Made by a program: the position numbers and the translations under genes. This document shows, piece by piece, positions 1 through 5,797 of a stretch of DNA of 6,040 nt. The stretch is from NCBI GenBank assembly GCA_003452655.1, contig DMNR01000263.1:945-6984 (forward strand), written 5' to 3'. How positions within the stretch are numbered: position 1 is the first letter of the stretch; each line of letters starts with the position of its first letter. The notes below the pieces were generated by a model, which did no database searches, was not told the origin of the DNA, and worked only from the letters and a program-made list of their open reading frames with translations. Origin of the DNA: Actinomycetota bacterium. GTDB taxonomy: Bacteria; Actinomycetota; Actinomycetes; S36-B12; UBA10799.

Positions 1-29
1 CGGCAGCCTCAGATGTGTATAAGAGACAG
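1..29 (+). other. Nextera/Tn5 sequencing adapter left in the assembly
   Basis: Positions 11-29 read AGATGTGTATAAGAGACAG, the 19-bp engineered Tn5 mosaic end used in Nextera tagmentation libraries. Positions 1-10 match the preceding part of the Read 1 adapter with one mismatch at position 8 (C for G). This is library DNA, not a native transposon end. It creates a false ATG at 13-15, so the reading frame of the following gene appears to start with MCIRDR, a peptide that is purely adapter-encoded apart from the last base of its sixth codon. Genomic sequence begins at about base 30. Confidence 0.97.
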
Positions 30-1059
30 GCCAAAGCCTGTGGACTATGACTTGCGAGGCCGGGCGCTTGTCCCTGGCTTCGTTGACCAGCATTGTCACG
101 GCGGTGGAGGAAACACCTTCATCACGACGGATCCCGCGGAGGCATATCGAGCCGCACAACTGCACCTGCATCACGGCACCACATCTTTGATGGGCAGTTT
201 GGTCACGGGGAGCAAACAGGCCCTGATCGCCCAGATTCAGACCCTGTCTCCTCTGGTGGATCAAGGTGTGCTGGTGGGAATCCACCTCGAGGGTCCGTGG
301 ATCAGCAAACTTCATTGCGGCGCTCACGACCTCGTTCAGCTGCGTGCACCCGAGGCCAGCGAGGTCGGAGAGTTGCTCGCAGTTGGGGGCGGCCGGATCA
401 AGATGGTGACGATCGCGCCGGAGCTTCCGGGCGCGATCCCAGCCATCCACCAAATCATCCGTGCGGGTGCCGTCGCGGCTGTCGGTCACACCGATGCTGA
501 CTACGAGATGGCACAGATTGCGATTGCCGAGGGCGCTACTGTCGCGACCCACCTGTCGAACGCGATGCGCCCGCTGCACCATCGTGACCCGGGCGCGATC
601 GGGGCATTGATGGAGGATCCGAGGGTCACCGTCGAGCTGATCGCAGACGGCATCCACGTGCATCCCGCAGTGTTGCGCCTGGTTCGAAATGAAGCCGGAA
701 ACGGCCGGATCGCGCTCATCACCGATGCGATGGGCGCTGCCGGAGCTCCCGACGGCCGGTATCTCCTCGGCGAGCTTGAGGTCGACGTCGTGGATGGCGT
801 TGCTCGGCTCGTCGAAGGCGGTGCGATTGCGGGCAGCACGCTGACTCTGGACTGGGCGCTGCGTTACATCGTGCTCCAGGGAGGGATTCCCCTTGAGCAG
901 GCCATCGAAATGCTATCTGCCAATCCGGCGCGGACGCTTGGCCTTGACGACAGAGGAAGTATCGCGCCAGGAAAGCGCGCTGACCTGGTCGTGCTTGGGC
1001 CTGGACTCGAGGTTGAAGCAGTAATGGTTCTCGGCGATTGGGTGCATTCCACGGAATAG
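30..1059 (+). CDS. nagA: N-acetylglucosamine-6-phosphate deacetylase, 5'-truncated
   Basis: Amidohydrolase-superfamily enzyme of the cytoplasm that removes acetate from GlcNAc-6-phosphate to give glucosamine-6-phosphate, in GlcNAc catabolism and cell-wall sugar recycling. Seen in sequence: the PGFVDQHCHGGGG metal-site strand (HxH at about 91-99), HLEGPW with the metal-ligand Glu at 289-291, GHTDA with His at 487-489, THLSNAM with His at 550-552, ITDAM with the catalytic Asp at 724-726, and a C-terminal NPA-LGL-GSIAPGKRADLVVL beta-sandwich segment. The spacing Glu-66-His-21-His-58-Asp closely follows E. coli NagA (E131, H195, H216, D273). About 342 residues remain. Since the family is usually near 380-390 residues, roughly 40 N-terminal residues and the true start lie beyond the contig end. 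The apparent ATG at 13 is adapter and should not be used. The gene converges with the ROK kinase, with a 42-bp gap occupied by a hairpin. Catalytic residues are all present, so the gene is truncated by assembly, not a pseudogene. Confidence 0.95.
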
Positions 1060-1088
1060 CCCCCGCACAGCGAGTGCTGGACGGGGGC
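1059..1088. terminator. Convergent hairpin terminator, U-tract-free
   Basis: GCCCCCG (1059-1065) pairs with CGGGGGC (1082-1088). Inside it, after a 2x2 mismatch, CAGC (1068-1071) pairs with GCTG (1076-1079) around a GAGT loop. The first stem base is the last base of the nagA TAG stop codon, and the hairpin ends 13 bp before the kinase stop (1102-1104). Neither strand has a T-run after the stem, so it is not a classical U-tailed terminator. Such 'I-shaped' hairpins are commonly predicted as terminators in actinobacteria. Its place between two converging genes suggests it works in both directions. Confidence 0.65.
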
Positions 1089-1101
1089 GATTCGGTGAAA
1101 A

Positions 1102-2460
1102 TTACGAACGAGTCGTGAGCACGCGTGCCGCTTCCGCGATTCGGGCTGCCGTTGTTGGGGACGCTGCTGCCTTCTTCGCCGGCGCCTTCTTGGCTGCCGT
1201 CTTCTTAGCTGGTGCGCGCTTCGCGGCGGTCTTGCGAGCCGGTGCCTTTTTTGCGGCGGTTGTGCCGGCCGCAGCCTTCTTCGCTGGCGCACGCTTTGCT
1301 GCGGCGGTTGTCCGCGCGGTCGTCGTCTTCTTGGCCGCGGCCTTTCGGGTTGCCGCCTTCTTGGCCGCGGTCACGGGTACAGGTGCGGGTTGGCGCGCGA
1401 CGGCCGCCGACGTCTTGGCGGCAGTTTGGTTCACGGGGCGACGAGCGGGTGCCTTCTTGGCAACCTTCTTCGCACCGGCCGTGGTCGCGACGGGCTTGAT
1501 GTATTGCTCGACCAGCAGTGCCGCACCCAGCGCACCGCCCATGTCTCCGAGCTCAGCGAGCAAGACAACTGGCGGATCCTGCGGCTTGATCAGGCTCGGC
1601 ATCATCGCGTCGCGAATGTCGTCGACGAATGGCTGACCGAGTCGAATGCCAAGCCCGCCGCCGATGATCACTGCCTGAACATCAGTGAGGTTCACGGCCG
1701 ACGCGATTCCGGCACCAAGGGCCCAAACCGCACGGTCGATCAGCTTGTGCGCCATCTTGTCGTTCTCTTTGAGGGCCTTGTCCCAGACCCCGCTTGCCAG
1801 ACGTGGCTTGCCCTTCTTCTTCATGATCTTGAAGAGCTGGGTCTTCTTGCCCTTCTTGTGCCACTTGCGCGCCTGCAGCTCCATCGCGGCACGACCCGCG
1901 TAGGCCTCCATACAACCGAAGCGACCGCAGCCACATGGTGCGCCGTCCTTCGCCATAACCTTCATATGACCGATTTCGCCAGCGGCACCGCGCCCAATCC
2001 ACAGCTCGTTGTTGATCACAACGCCACCACCAACGCCGGTTCCGCAGAACACGCCGATCAGCGAGGTGTATTCACGACCAGCGCCGAGACGAACCTCTGC
2101 GTTGACGCCAACCTGAACGTCATTGCCCAGCTCAACCGGCACACCACCAAGTCGATCGGACAACTCCGCCGCGAGCGGGTAGGTGACCATCCAACCGGGA
2201 AGGTTCCCGGCGTTGCTCAGGGTTCCGGCCTTCGCATCGATCTGACCTGGTCCACCGACTCCGACACCGACCAAGTCTTCAAGGTCGACCCCGGCATTGA
2301 CGACGGCCGCCTTTACTGAAGACGCGATGGTGTCAGTGACACCGTCGGGAGTGCCGACAGTTGGCGTTGGGCGGCGATCCGTGCCCAGGACGCGGTTCAG
2401 TTTGTCGACAATCGCGACCTGGATCTTTGTTCCACCCAGGTCCACTCCGGCTCGCAACAT
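1102..2460 (-). CDS. ROK-family sugar kinase (glucokinase/GlcNAc-kinase-like) with histone-H1-like lysine-rich C-terminal tail
   Basis: Predicted cytoplasmic ATP-dependent (possibly polyphosphate-dependent) hexose kinase making sugar-6-phosphate. The ROK core spans about residues 1-323: phosphate-1 loop DLGGTK (7-12), GVGGPGQID (67-75), catalytic Asp114 in GND, phosphate-2 loop GTGVGGG (140-146), EIGH (162-165), zinc motif C176-x-C178-G-x-x-G-C183-x-E185, and adenosine motif AVIIGGGLG (263-271). Zinc ligands H165, C176, C178 and C183 are all present. Residues 198-220 form a very basic insert (12 Lys/Arg in 23). Residues 324-452 form a low-complexity tail with 23 Lys, 11 Arg and a single Glu, including three tandem 10-residue units of the type TAAKKAPAKK (401-430). 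ROK kinases are usually about 300-330 residues, so the tail is an extra domain. The ATG start is supported by GAAAGG six bases upstream. The gene lies downstream of the MFS transporter. Substrate is undecided: nagA next door favours GlcNAc, while generic glucokinase is the family default. Confidence 0.88.
   Translation of the reverse strand: MLRAGVDLGGTKIQVAIVDKLNRVLGTDRRPTPTVGTPDGVTDTIASSVKAAVVNAGVDLEDLVGVGVGGPGQIDAKAGTLSNAGNLPGWMVTYPLAAELSDRLGGVPVELGNDVQVGVNAEVRLGAGREYTSLIGVFCGTGVGGGVVINNELWIGRGAAGEIGHMKVMAKDGAPCGCGRFGCMEAYAGRAAMELQARKWHKKGKKTQLFKIMKKKGKPRLASGVWDKALKENDKMAHKLIDRAVWALGAGIASAVNLTDVQAVIIGGGLGIRLGQPFVDDIRDAMMPSLIKPQDPPVVLLAELGDMGGALGAALLVEQYIKPVATTAGAKKVAKKAPARRPVNQTAAKTSAAVARQPAPVPVTAAKKAATRKAAAKKTTTARTTAAAKRAPAKKAAAGTTAAKKAPARKTAAKRAPAKKTAAKKAPAKKAAASPTTAARIAEAARVLTTRS
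1105..1491 (-). other. Lys/Ala/Pro-rich H1-like tail of the ROK kinase (residues 324-452)
   Basis: Compositional domain dominated by Ala, Lys, Pro, Thr and Arg, made of KKAPAKK/KKAAA-type words as in the tails of mycobacterial HupB, bacterial H1-like proteins and AlgP. It has no Asp and one Glu, so the net charge is about +33. It should be disordered and bind polyanions such as DNA, RNA or polyphosphate; that function is inference. The last residues (about 436-449) are less repetitive and could form a short helix. It ends at a normal stop just before the terminator hairpin, which argues against a frameshift artefact. Confidence 0.85.
1171..1260 (-). repeat. Three tandem 30-bp imperfect repeats coding 10-residue units
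   Basis: Units 1231-1260, 1201-1230 and 1171-1200 encode TAAKKAPARK, TAAKRAPAKK and TAAKKAPAKK. First versus third unit: six of ten codons differ synonymously, one differs by a Lys/Arg change and three are identical. The protein repeat is therefore better kept than the DNA repeat. Confidence 0.85.
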
Positions 2461-2466
2461 GAGGTG

Positions 2467-2472
2467 CCTTTC
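2467..2472 (-). promoter_or_regulatory. Ribosome binding site of the ROK kinase
   Basis: On the minus strand GAAAGG lies six bases before the ATG at 2460. It supports that start codon, which also places the DxGGTK nucleotide loop at residue 7, as is normal for ROK proteins. Confidence 0.6.
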
Positions 2473-2507
2473 GCCAATCAGGTAAGTGAATCGATACTCG
2501 GATCTAG

Positions 2508-2540
2508 CTGTGCGTGTACGCGCAGGAGTGCAAAGGGCAC
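2508..2540 (-). promoter_or_regulatory. Two adjacent inverted repeats between transporter and kinase
   Basis: CTGTGCG-TGTA-CGCGCAG (2508-2525) is a 7-bp stem with one T-G wobble. GTGC-AAAGG-GCAC (2528-2540) is a 4-bp stem two bases further on. They sit in the 110-bp gap between the transporter stop and the kinase start. No T-run follows on the minus strand and no good -35/-10 pair was found, so the role (operator, RNA processing or attenuating structure) is open. Confidence 0.35.
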
Positions 2541-2570
2541 AAACCTACGTAGACATTTCTAGTGGAGTTG

Positions 2571-4001
2571 CTACTTCGATGCGACCTTGTCCGCCTCTTC
2601 GGTAGGCCACTTGCCACCGTTTTCCCAGAATTGGTGGATGTCGTCCAGATCGCGACCCTTGGTCTCGGGCGCCATCTTGAACACGAAGATCCAGGCGATG
2701 AAGGCGAGGACCGCGAACATTCCGAACGATCCGGCTCCACCGATTGCCGTGAGAACCGTTAGGAAGAACTGAGCGATGATCACGTTGGCGATCAGGTCAG
2801 ATGTCAGCATCGCCGATGATCCGTACGAACGCAGACGGGCCGGGAACGATTCGCTGGAGTACACCCAAACCAGAGCGCCGAATCCGAAGACGAAGCCAAC
2901 GTTGATCAGTGCCAGTCCGGCGAAGCCCAGAGCGATCTGCCAGCCGACCAAGTCCCCGCCACCAGCGGAGGCAAACGTGACGACCATCATCAACTGCGCC
3001 ACGATCATGACCGCGATACCGGTGAGCAGGATCGGACGACGACCCCAGCGATCGACGTAGCGCATCGAGACCAACACCGAGATGAGCGCGAAGACCTGGA
3101 CGAGTAGTGACATCAGGATCTTCTGGCTGTCGCTCTGGACACCCATGGCTTCGAAGATCTGCGGACCGTAGGTGACAGTCGCGTTGATACCAGTGATCTG
3201 AATAAAGAAACCGAGGCCGACGACGAAGACGGTCGCACGCAGGTATGGCTTGCGCAGCATTTCGGCCAAGGCGCCACCGGATTCGGCCCGCTGGATCTCC
3301 TCCATCTCGGCGATTTCCGCTTCGTGATCCGCGTCTGGATCTGTGAGGTTCAGCGATGCCAGCGCCTCCTTGCCGCGTCCCTTCATCACATACCATCGTG
3401 CGGTTTCAGGCAGCTTCGCGATGATCGGAAGCAAGATGAGTGCCGGTACTGAGGCCAGACCCAGCATGATTCGCCAGCTTCCGGACCACGTTGAGTCAGC
3501 GAGCAAGAGGGTGAAGAGCAGGCCGAGGATGATGCCGCAGACGCCCATGACTTGGTACATGACGAGCGTGGCGCCACGAACTCGCGCGGGCACGGACTCG
3601 GCAACGAAGACGGGGACCGCGATGAGTGAGATACCAACAGCAAGTCCGAGGCCGAGGCGAGCACCGAACAGGGTCCACATATCAATAGCGAGTGCGCTGA
3701 GCAGCCCGAAGACGCAGTAGCCGATGGTCAGCAACAGCATGGACTTCTTGCGGCCGATCTTGTTCGTCACCATTCCCGCGATGATCGCGCCGATGACCTC
3801 GCCGTAGACGATGGCGGTAACGACGAGCTCAGTCTGCTGGGTGCTTAGTCCGAGATCCTTCGAGAAGAAGATCTGGGCACCACCGATGACACCGTTGTCG
3901 TAGCCATAGATGATTCCAAGCATGGCGGCAGTTGCCGCCACCACAATCGCGGTTCTCGGAAGCTTCTGCTTCTCTTCCGTTACGGCGCCACTCGCGGCCA
4001 T
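2571..4001 (-). CDS. MFS sugar-porter family transporter (12 TM)
   Basis: Inner-membrane transporter of the sugar porter family (TC 2.A.1.1, XylE/GalP/GLUT type), probably sugar:H+ symport. The 476 residues match family length. Motifs: GYDNGVIGGA in TM1 (33-42); NKIGRKK in the 2-3 loop (80-86); E135-SVPAR-VR (135-142) after TM4; Q150 in TM5; PETARW (198-203) after TM6; a hydrophilic central loop (about 205-250); QITGIN in TM7 (268-273); DRWGRR (317-322) in the 8-9 loop; WVYSSESFPARLR around TM10 (379-391); and PETKGRDLDDI (445-455) after TM12. Deviations: the usual QQ pair in TM7 is Ile267-Gln268, the Pro of the TM10 GPxxW motif is Ala376, and the first loop Asp is Asn80. The start is fixed by a strong GGGAGGG ribosome binding site. 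It lies 110 bp upstream of the ROK kinase on the same strand, suggesting an import-and-phosphorylate unit. The sugar cannot be read from the sequence; glucose, GlcNAc, xylose or inositol are all possible. Confidence 0.92.
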   Translation of the reverse strand: MAASGAVTEEKQKLPRTAIVVAATAAMLGIIYGYDNGVIGGAQIFFSKDLGLSTQQTELVVTAIVYGEVIGAIIAGMVTNKIGRKKSMLLLTIGYCVFGLLSALAIDMWTLFGARLGLGLAVGISLIAVPVFVAESVPARVRGATLVMYQVMGVCGIILGLLFTLLLADSTWSGSWRIMLGLASVPALILLPIIAKLPETARWYVMKGRGKEALASLNLTDPDADHEAEIAEMEEIQRAESGGALAEMLRKPYLRATVFVVGLGFFIQITGINATVTYGPQIFEAMGVQSDSQKILMSLLVQVFALISVLVSMRYVDRWGRRPILLTGIAVMIVAQLMMVVTFASAGGGDLVGWQIALGFAGLALINVGFVFGFGALVWVYSSESFPARLRSYGSSAMLTSDLIANVIIAQFFLTVLTAIGGAGSFGMFAVLAFIAWIFVFKMAPETKGRDLDDIHQFWENGGKWPTEEADKVASK

Positions 4002-4005
4002 GTAT

Positions 4006-4012
4006 CCCTCCC
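4006..4012 (-). promoter_or_regulatory. Strong Shine-Dalgarno of the MFS transporter
   Basis: Minus-strand GGGAGGG with four bases (4002-4005) between it and the ATG at 4001. This is the clearest ribosome binding site in the window and contrasts with the SD-less genes around 5740-5800. Confidence 0.75.
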
Positions 4013-4099
4013 GAAGGATCTGCAGGCACGACGCCCGCTGTAGATCGTGTGGCCGCTGCCTTAGCGAGCCGTCTCGGATGTTCCCGCAGTCTGGGATTA

Positions 4100-4123
4100 G
4101 TTGTCCTGTTGAACGGACCCAAC
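4100..4123 (-). promoter_or_regulatory. Candidate operator or hairpin upstream of the MFS transporter
   Basis: GTTGTCC (4100-4106) pairs with GGACCCAAC (4115-4123), giving 7 bp with a two-base bulge, about 100 bp upstream of the transporter start. On the minus strand TTGGGT (4122-4117) stands 17 bp before TAATCC (4099-4094), a weak -35/-10-like pair overlapping the repeat. The rest of the 188-bp gap (4002-4189) shows only short 4-5 bp inverted repeats, and no gene was seen there. Confidence 0.25.
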
Positions 4124-4189
4124 CGCATTGGAAGTGATCTTTCGTCGCTTAGCGCAACTATTTGGCTCTGGGTCGCGGCTTCCTAGCGA

Positions 4190-5740
4190 CTAGTTGGGTT
4201 GGCCCCCGAACGCAGAGATGATCAGCGTTCGGTCATCGTTTCCCCAGTTGATCGCGCGGCTGCGGCTCGCTGCGAGCACCTTGCCGACGATCTGTTTCGG
4301 TGCGACGTCACCACTTGCCCTCGCTTCGGCAATGAGCGACCGAAGTCCTGACTCCTCGAGTTCTTCGCCGGCCGCATCGCGGCTCTCGGTAACGCCATCG
4401 GTCCACAGCACGACGATGTCGCGTGGGTCTACTTGGGTGGTCTTGCTTTGCCAAGCACCGCCGAGCGTCGACATCAGTGGGCCGGTCATTTCGAGCTCGC
4501 GGTAGCTGCCATCGGGGCTGATGATCATCGGAGGTAGGTGCCCCGCATTCACCCACTCGACTTCGTAGGTGGTTGGGTTGATCAACACGGCCGCGGCCGT
4601 GGCAAAGCGGCCGGGTGTTTCTTCAAATAGCCGAACACCGCGTTCAAAGGCAGTTGTCGCGTCGCTGCCCGCCTCGAGCATTCCCGTGACGGCCAGCTTG
4701 AGGCGAAGGCCGGCGATTCCGGCGTCCGGACCGTGACCTGAGATGTCGGTGATCAATAGGGCGGTGCGGCCGTCAGGAAGCGCAACCGCATCCCACCAGT
4801 CACCGGCCAGTTCCGATTCGGACGGCTCGAGATCGCCGTAGATCGTCAAGCCAGGAGCAAAGACGACGGAATCGCGGGTGAGCTCAGCCCGAATTGCAGT
4901 CACAACCGGACCCTCGTTCTCCAGGCTCTCGCGCTGGCGATCGACGGTTTCGATTTCATGGACCAGTCGCCGGCGCATCGCTTCTGCATCAGCGCCGACC
5001 TCACTGAGCTCCGGCGGCCCCGTCGGGATGATCTCGACGTCACGATCGCCGCCGTAGCCTTCATCGCCGGCCACTCGGTTGATCTGGTCTCGAAGCAATT
5101 CCAGCGGCCGCAGTACCCATCGGTGCAGGGCGACGATCACCCCGACTGCGGCGACCAACAGCACCAGCCAACTGCCTAGGAGCACCTTCCATAGTTGGTT
5201 GGCCACGGCCCCGAACTCGTTGAACTGGGCCGACAGTCGGGCATCAATGAGCGTGTTGAGCGCAGTGGCGCGGGCGCGCAGAATCTCGAAAGTCCGATTG
5301 CTCTTGTCGCTGTTGAGGAGCTTCTCGGCACCTGCTTGGTCATTGCCGCGCACCAGCGCGATCGTCGGATTGGCAACCGTGTTGATCCACGCATCGCGGG
5401 CGTCATCGACGGACTGAACCTGCTGCTCAAGCGCACTGTCGGTACTCTCCAGCAGGCTCTGAAGCTCGCTGATTGCATCTTCGGAGACTGTCGAGCCTTC
5501 GGCGTATGGAGCCAACGAACCTGCTCGTCCGGTCGTGACGTAGCTGCTGACTCCGCGTTCCATATCGGCGGTGCTCAGCAGTAGCGTTGATGCGCTCGTT
5601 GCAGCAGGTTCGAGCTTGTCGATGATCTCGTCACCGGACGCTTGTGCGCGCAGGAAGCTACCGAGGGCGAGCACTGCGGCACCCACCAAGATCAGAACGC
5701 CGACAGTGGCGATCCATCTGACTCGGTTCCGCAACGTCAC
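4190..5740 (-). CDS. Membrane PP2C (SpoIIE-type) phosphatase with CHASE3-like sensor and HAMP domain
   Basis: Predicted Mn/Mg-dependent Ser/Thr phosphatase in the inner membrane, a type that usually dephosphorylates anti-anti-sigma factors (STAS proteins) or related regulators. Order of parts: TM1 (about 9-29); extracytoplasmic helical region 30-185 with the CHASE3-like D59-MERGVSSYVTTGR stretch; TM2 (about 186-205); HAMP with RPLE (211-214) to about 262; a short coiled coil (262-276); and the PP2C/SpoIIE domain (about 280-512). Metal and catalytic motifs are intact: AGDWWD with D314 and D317, D332-ISGHG, NAGH (398-401), TDGVTE with D448 (447-452), and NDDRT with D502/D503. The start is GTG at 5738-5740. 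An in-frame TGA three codons upstream rules out a longer form. No Shine-Dalgarno precedes it, while TAACCT lies 8 bases upstream, suggesting a leaderless mRNA. It is divergent from the aminotransferase. No kinase, sigma, STAS or anti-sigma gene is in the window, so its target is unknown. Confidence 0.92.
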   Translation of the reverse strand: MTLRNRVRWIATVGVLILVGAAVLALGSFLRAQASGDEIIDKLEPAATSASTLLLSTADMERGVSSYVTTGRAGSLAPYAEGSTVSEDAISELQSLLESTDSALEQQVQSVDDARDAWINTVANPTIALVRGNDQAGAEKLLNSDKSNRTFEILRARATALNTLIDARLSAQFNEFGAVANQLWKVLLGSWLVLLVAAVGVIVALHRWVLRPLELLRDQINRVAGDEGYGGDRDVEIIPTGPPELSEVGADAEAMRRRLVHEIETVDRQRESLENEGPVVTAIRAELTRDSVVFAPGLTIYGDLEPSESELAGDWWDAVALPDGRTALLITDISGHGPDAGIAGLRLKLAVTGMLEAGSDATTAFERGVRLFEETPGRFATAAAVLINPTTYEVEWVNAGHLPPMIISPDGSYRELEMTGPLMSTLGGAWQSKTTQVDPRDIVVLWTDGVTESRDAAGEELEESGLRSLIAEARASGDVAPKQIVGKVLAASRSRAINWGNDDRTLIISAFGGQPN

Positions 5741-5748
5741 GAGAGGTC

Positions 5749-5777
5749 AGGTTAGTCGGGTTGTGCCCGGAATTCGC
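5749..5777 (-). promoter_or_regulatory. Candidate leaderless promoter of the PP2C phosphatase
   Basis: Minus-strand TAACCT (5754-5749) fits the actinobacterial TAnnnT -10 pattern and ends 8 bases before the GTG at 5740, so transcription could begin at the start codon. The -35 position 17 bp upstream (5777-5772, GCGAAT) is poor. The upstream bases CTGACCTCTC carry no Shine-Dalgarno. Confidence 0.4.
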
Positions 5778-5790
5778 CTTTACCTAGAGT
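5761..5790 (+). promoter_or_regulatory. Candidate leaderless promoter of the aminotransferase
   Basis: TTGTGC (5761-5766) and TAGAGT (5785-5790, TAnnnT) are 18 bp apart, and the GTG start follows 7 bases later at 5798. The only purine-rich bases (AGG, 5795-5797) touch the start codon and are too close to act as a Shine-Dalgarno. Its -35 lies inside the spacer of the opposite promoter, so the two may compete. Confidence 0.4.
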
Positions 5791-5797
5791 TGCCAGG

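Noticed and set aside
11..29. Native Tn5-like transposon end
   Set aside because: The 19 bases are the engineered mosaic end, which differs from wild-type Tn5 ends, and are preceded by the Illumina Read 1 adapter.
93..500. 135-codon + strand open frame within nagA
   Set aside because: It is an overlapping alternative frame with Arg/Gly/Ser-rich composition; NagA motifs are continuous in the other frame.
1115..1636. + strand open frame rich in Ala, Phe and Val that looks like membrane segments
   Set aside because: It is the reverse complement of the Lys/Ala repeat tail (AAG/GCC read backwards gives CTT/GGC and shifted TTC/GCC), so the hydrophobicity is a by-product.
1390..2319. 309-codon open frame on the + strand antisense to the ROK kinase
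   Set aside because: It is a shadow of a GC-rich gene. Its translation shows no recognisable domain, while the opposite strand carries every ROK motif.
2545..2552. Perfect 8-bp palindrome CTACGTAG in the transporter-kinase gap
   Set aside because: It is short enough to occur by chance and shows no second copy or link to a promoter.
2797..3396. 199-codon minus-strand open frame within the transporter
   Set aside because: It is a frame-shifted shadow of the MFS gene, rich in Arg/Ser and without motifs.
4172..4190. GTCGC-9 nt-GCGAC inverted repeat at the phosphatase stop codon as a terminator
   Set aside because: Only a 5-bp stem with a 9-nt loop and no T-run; too weak to call.
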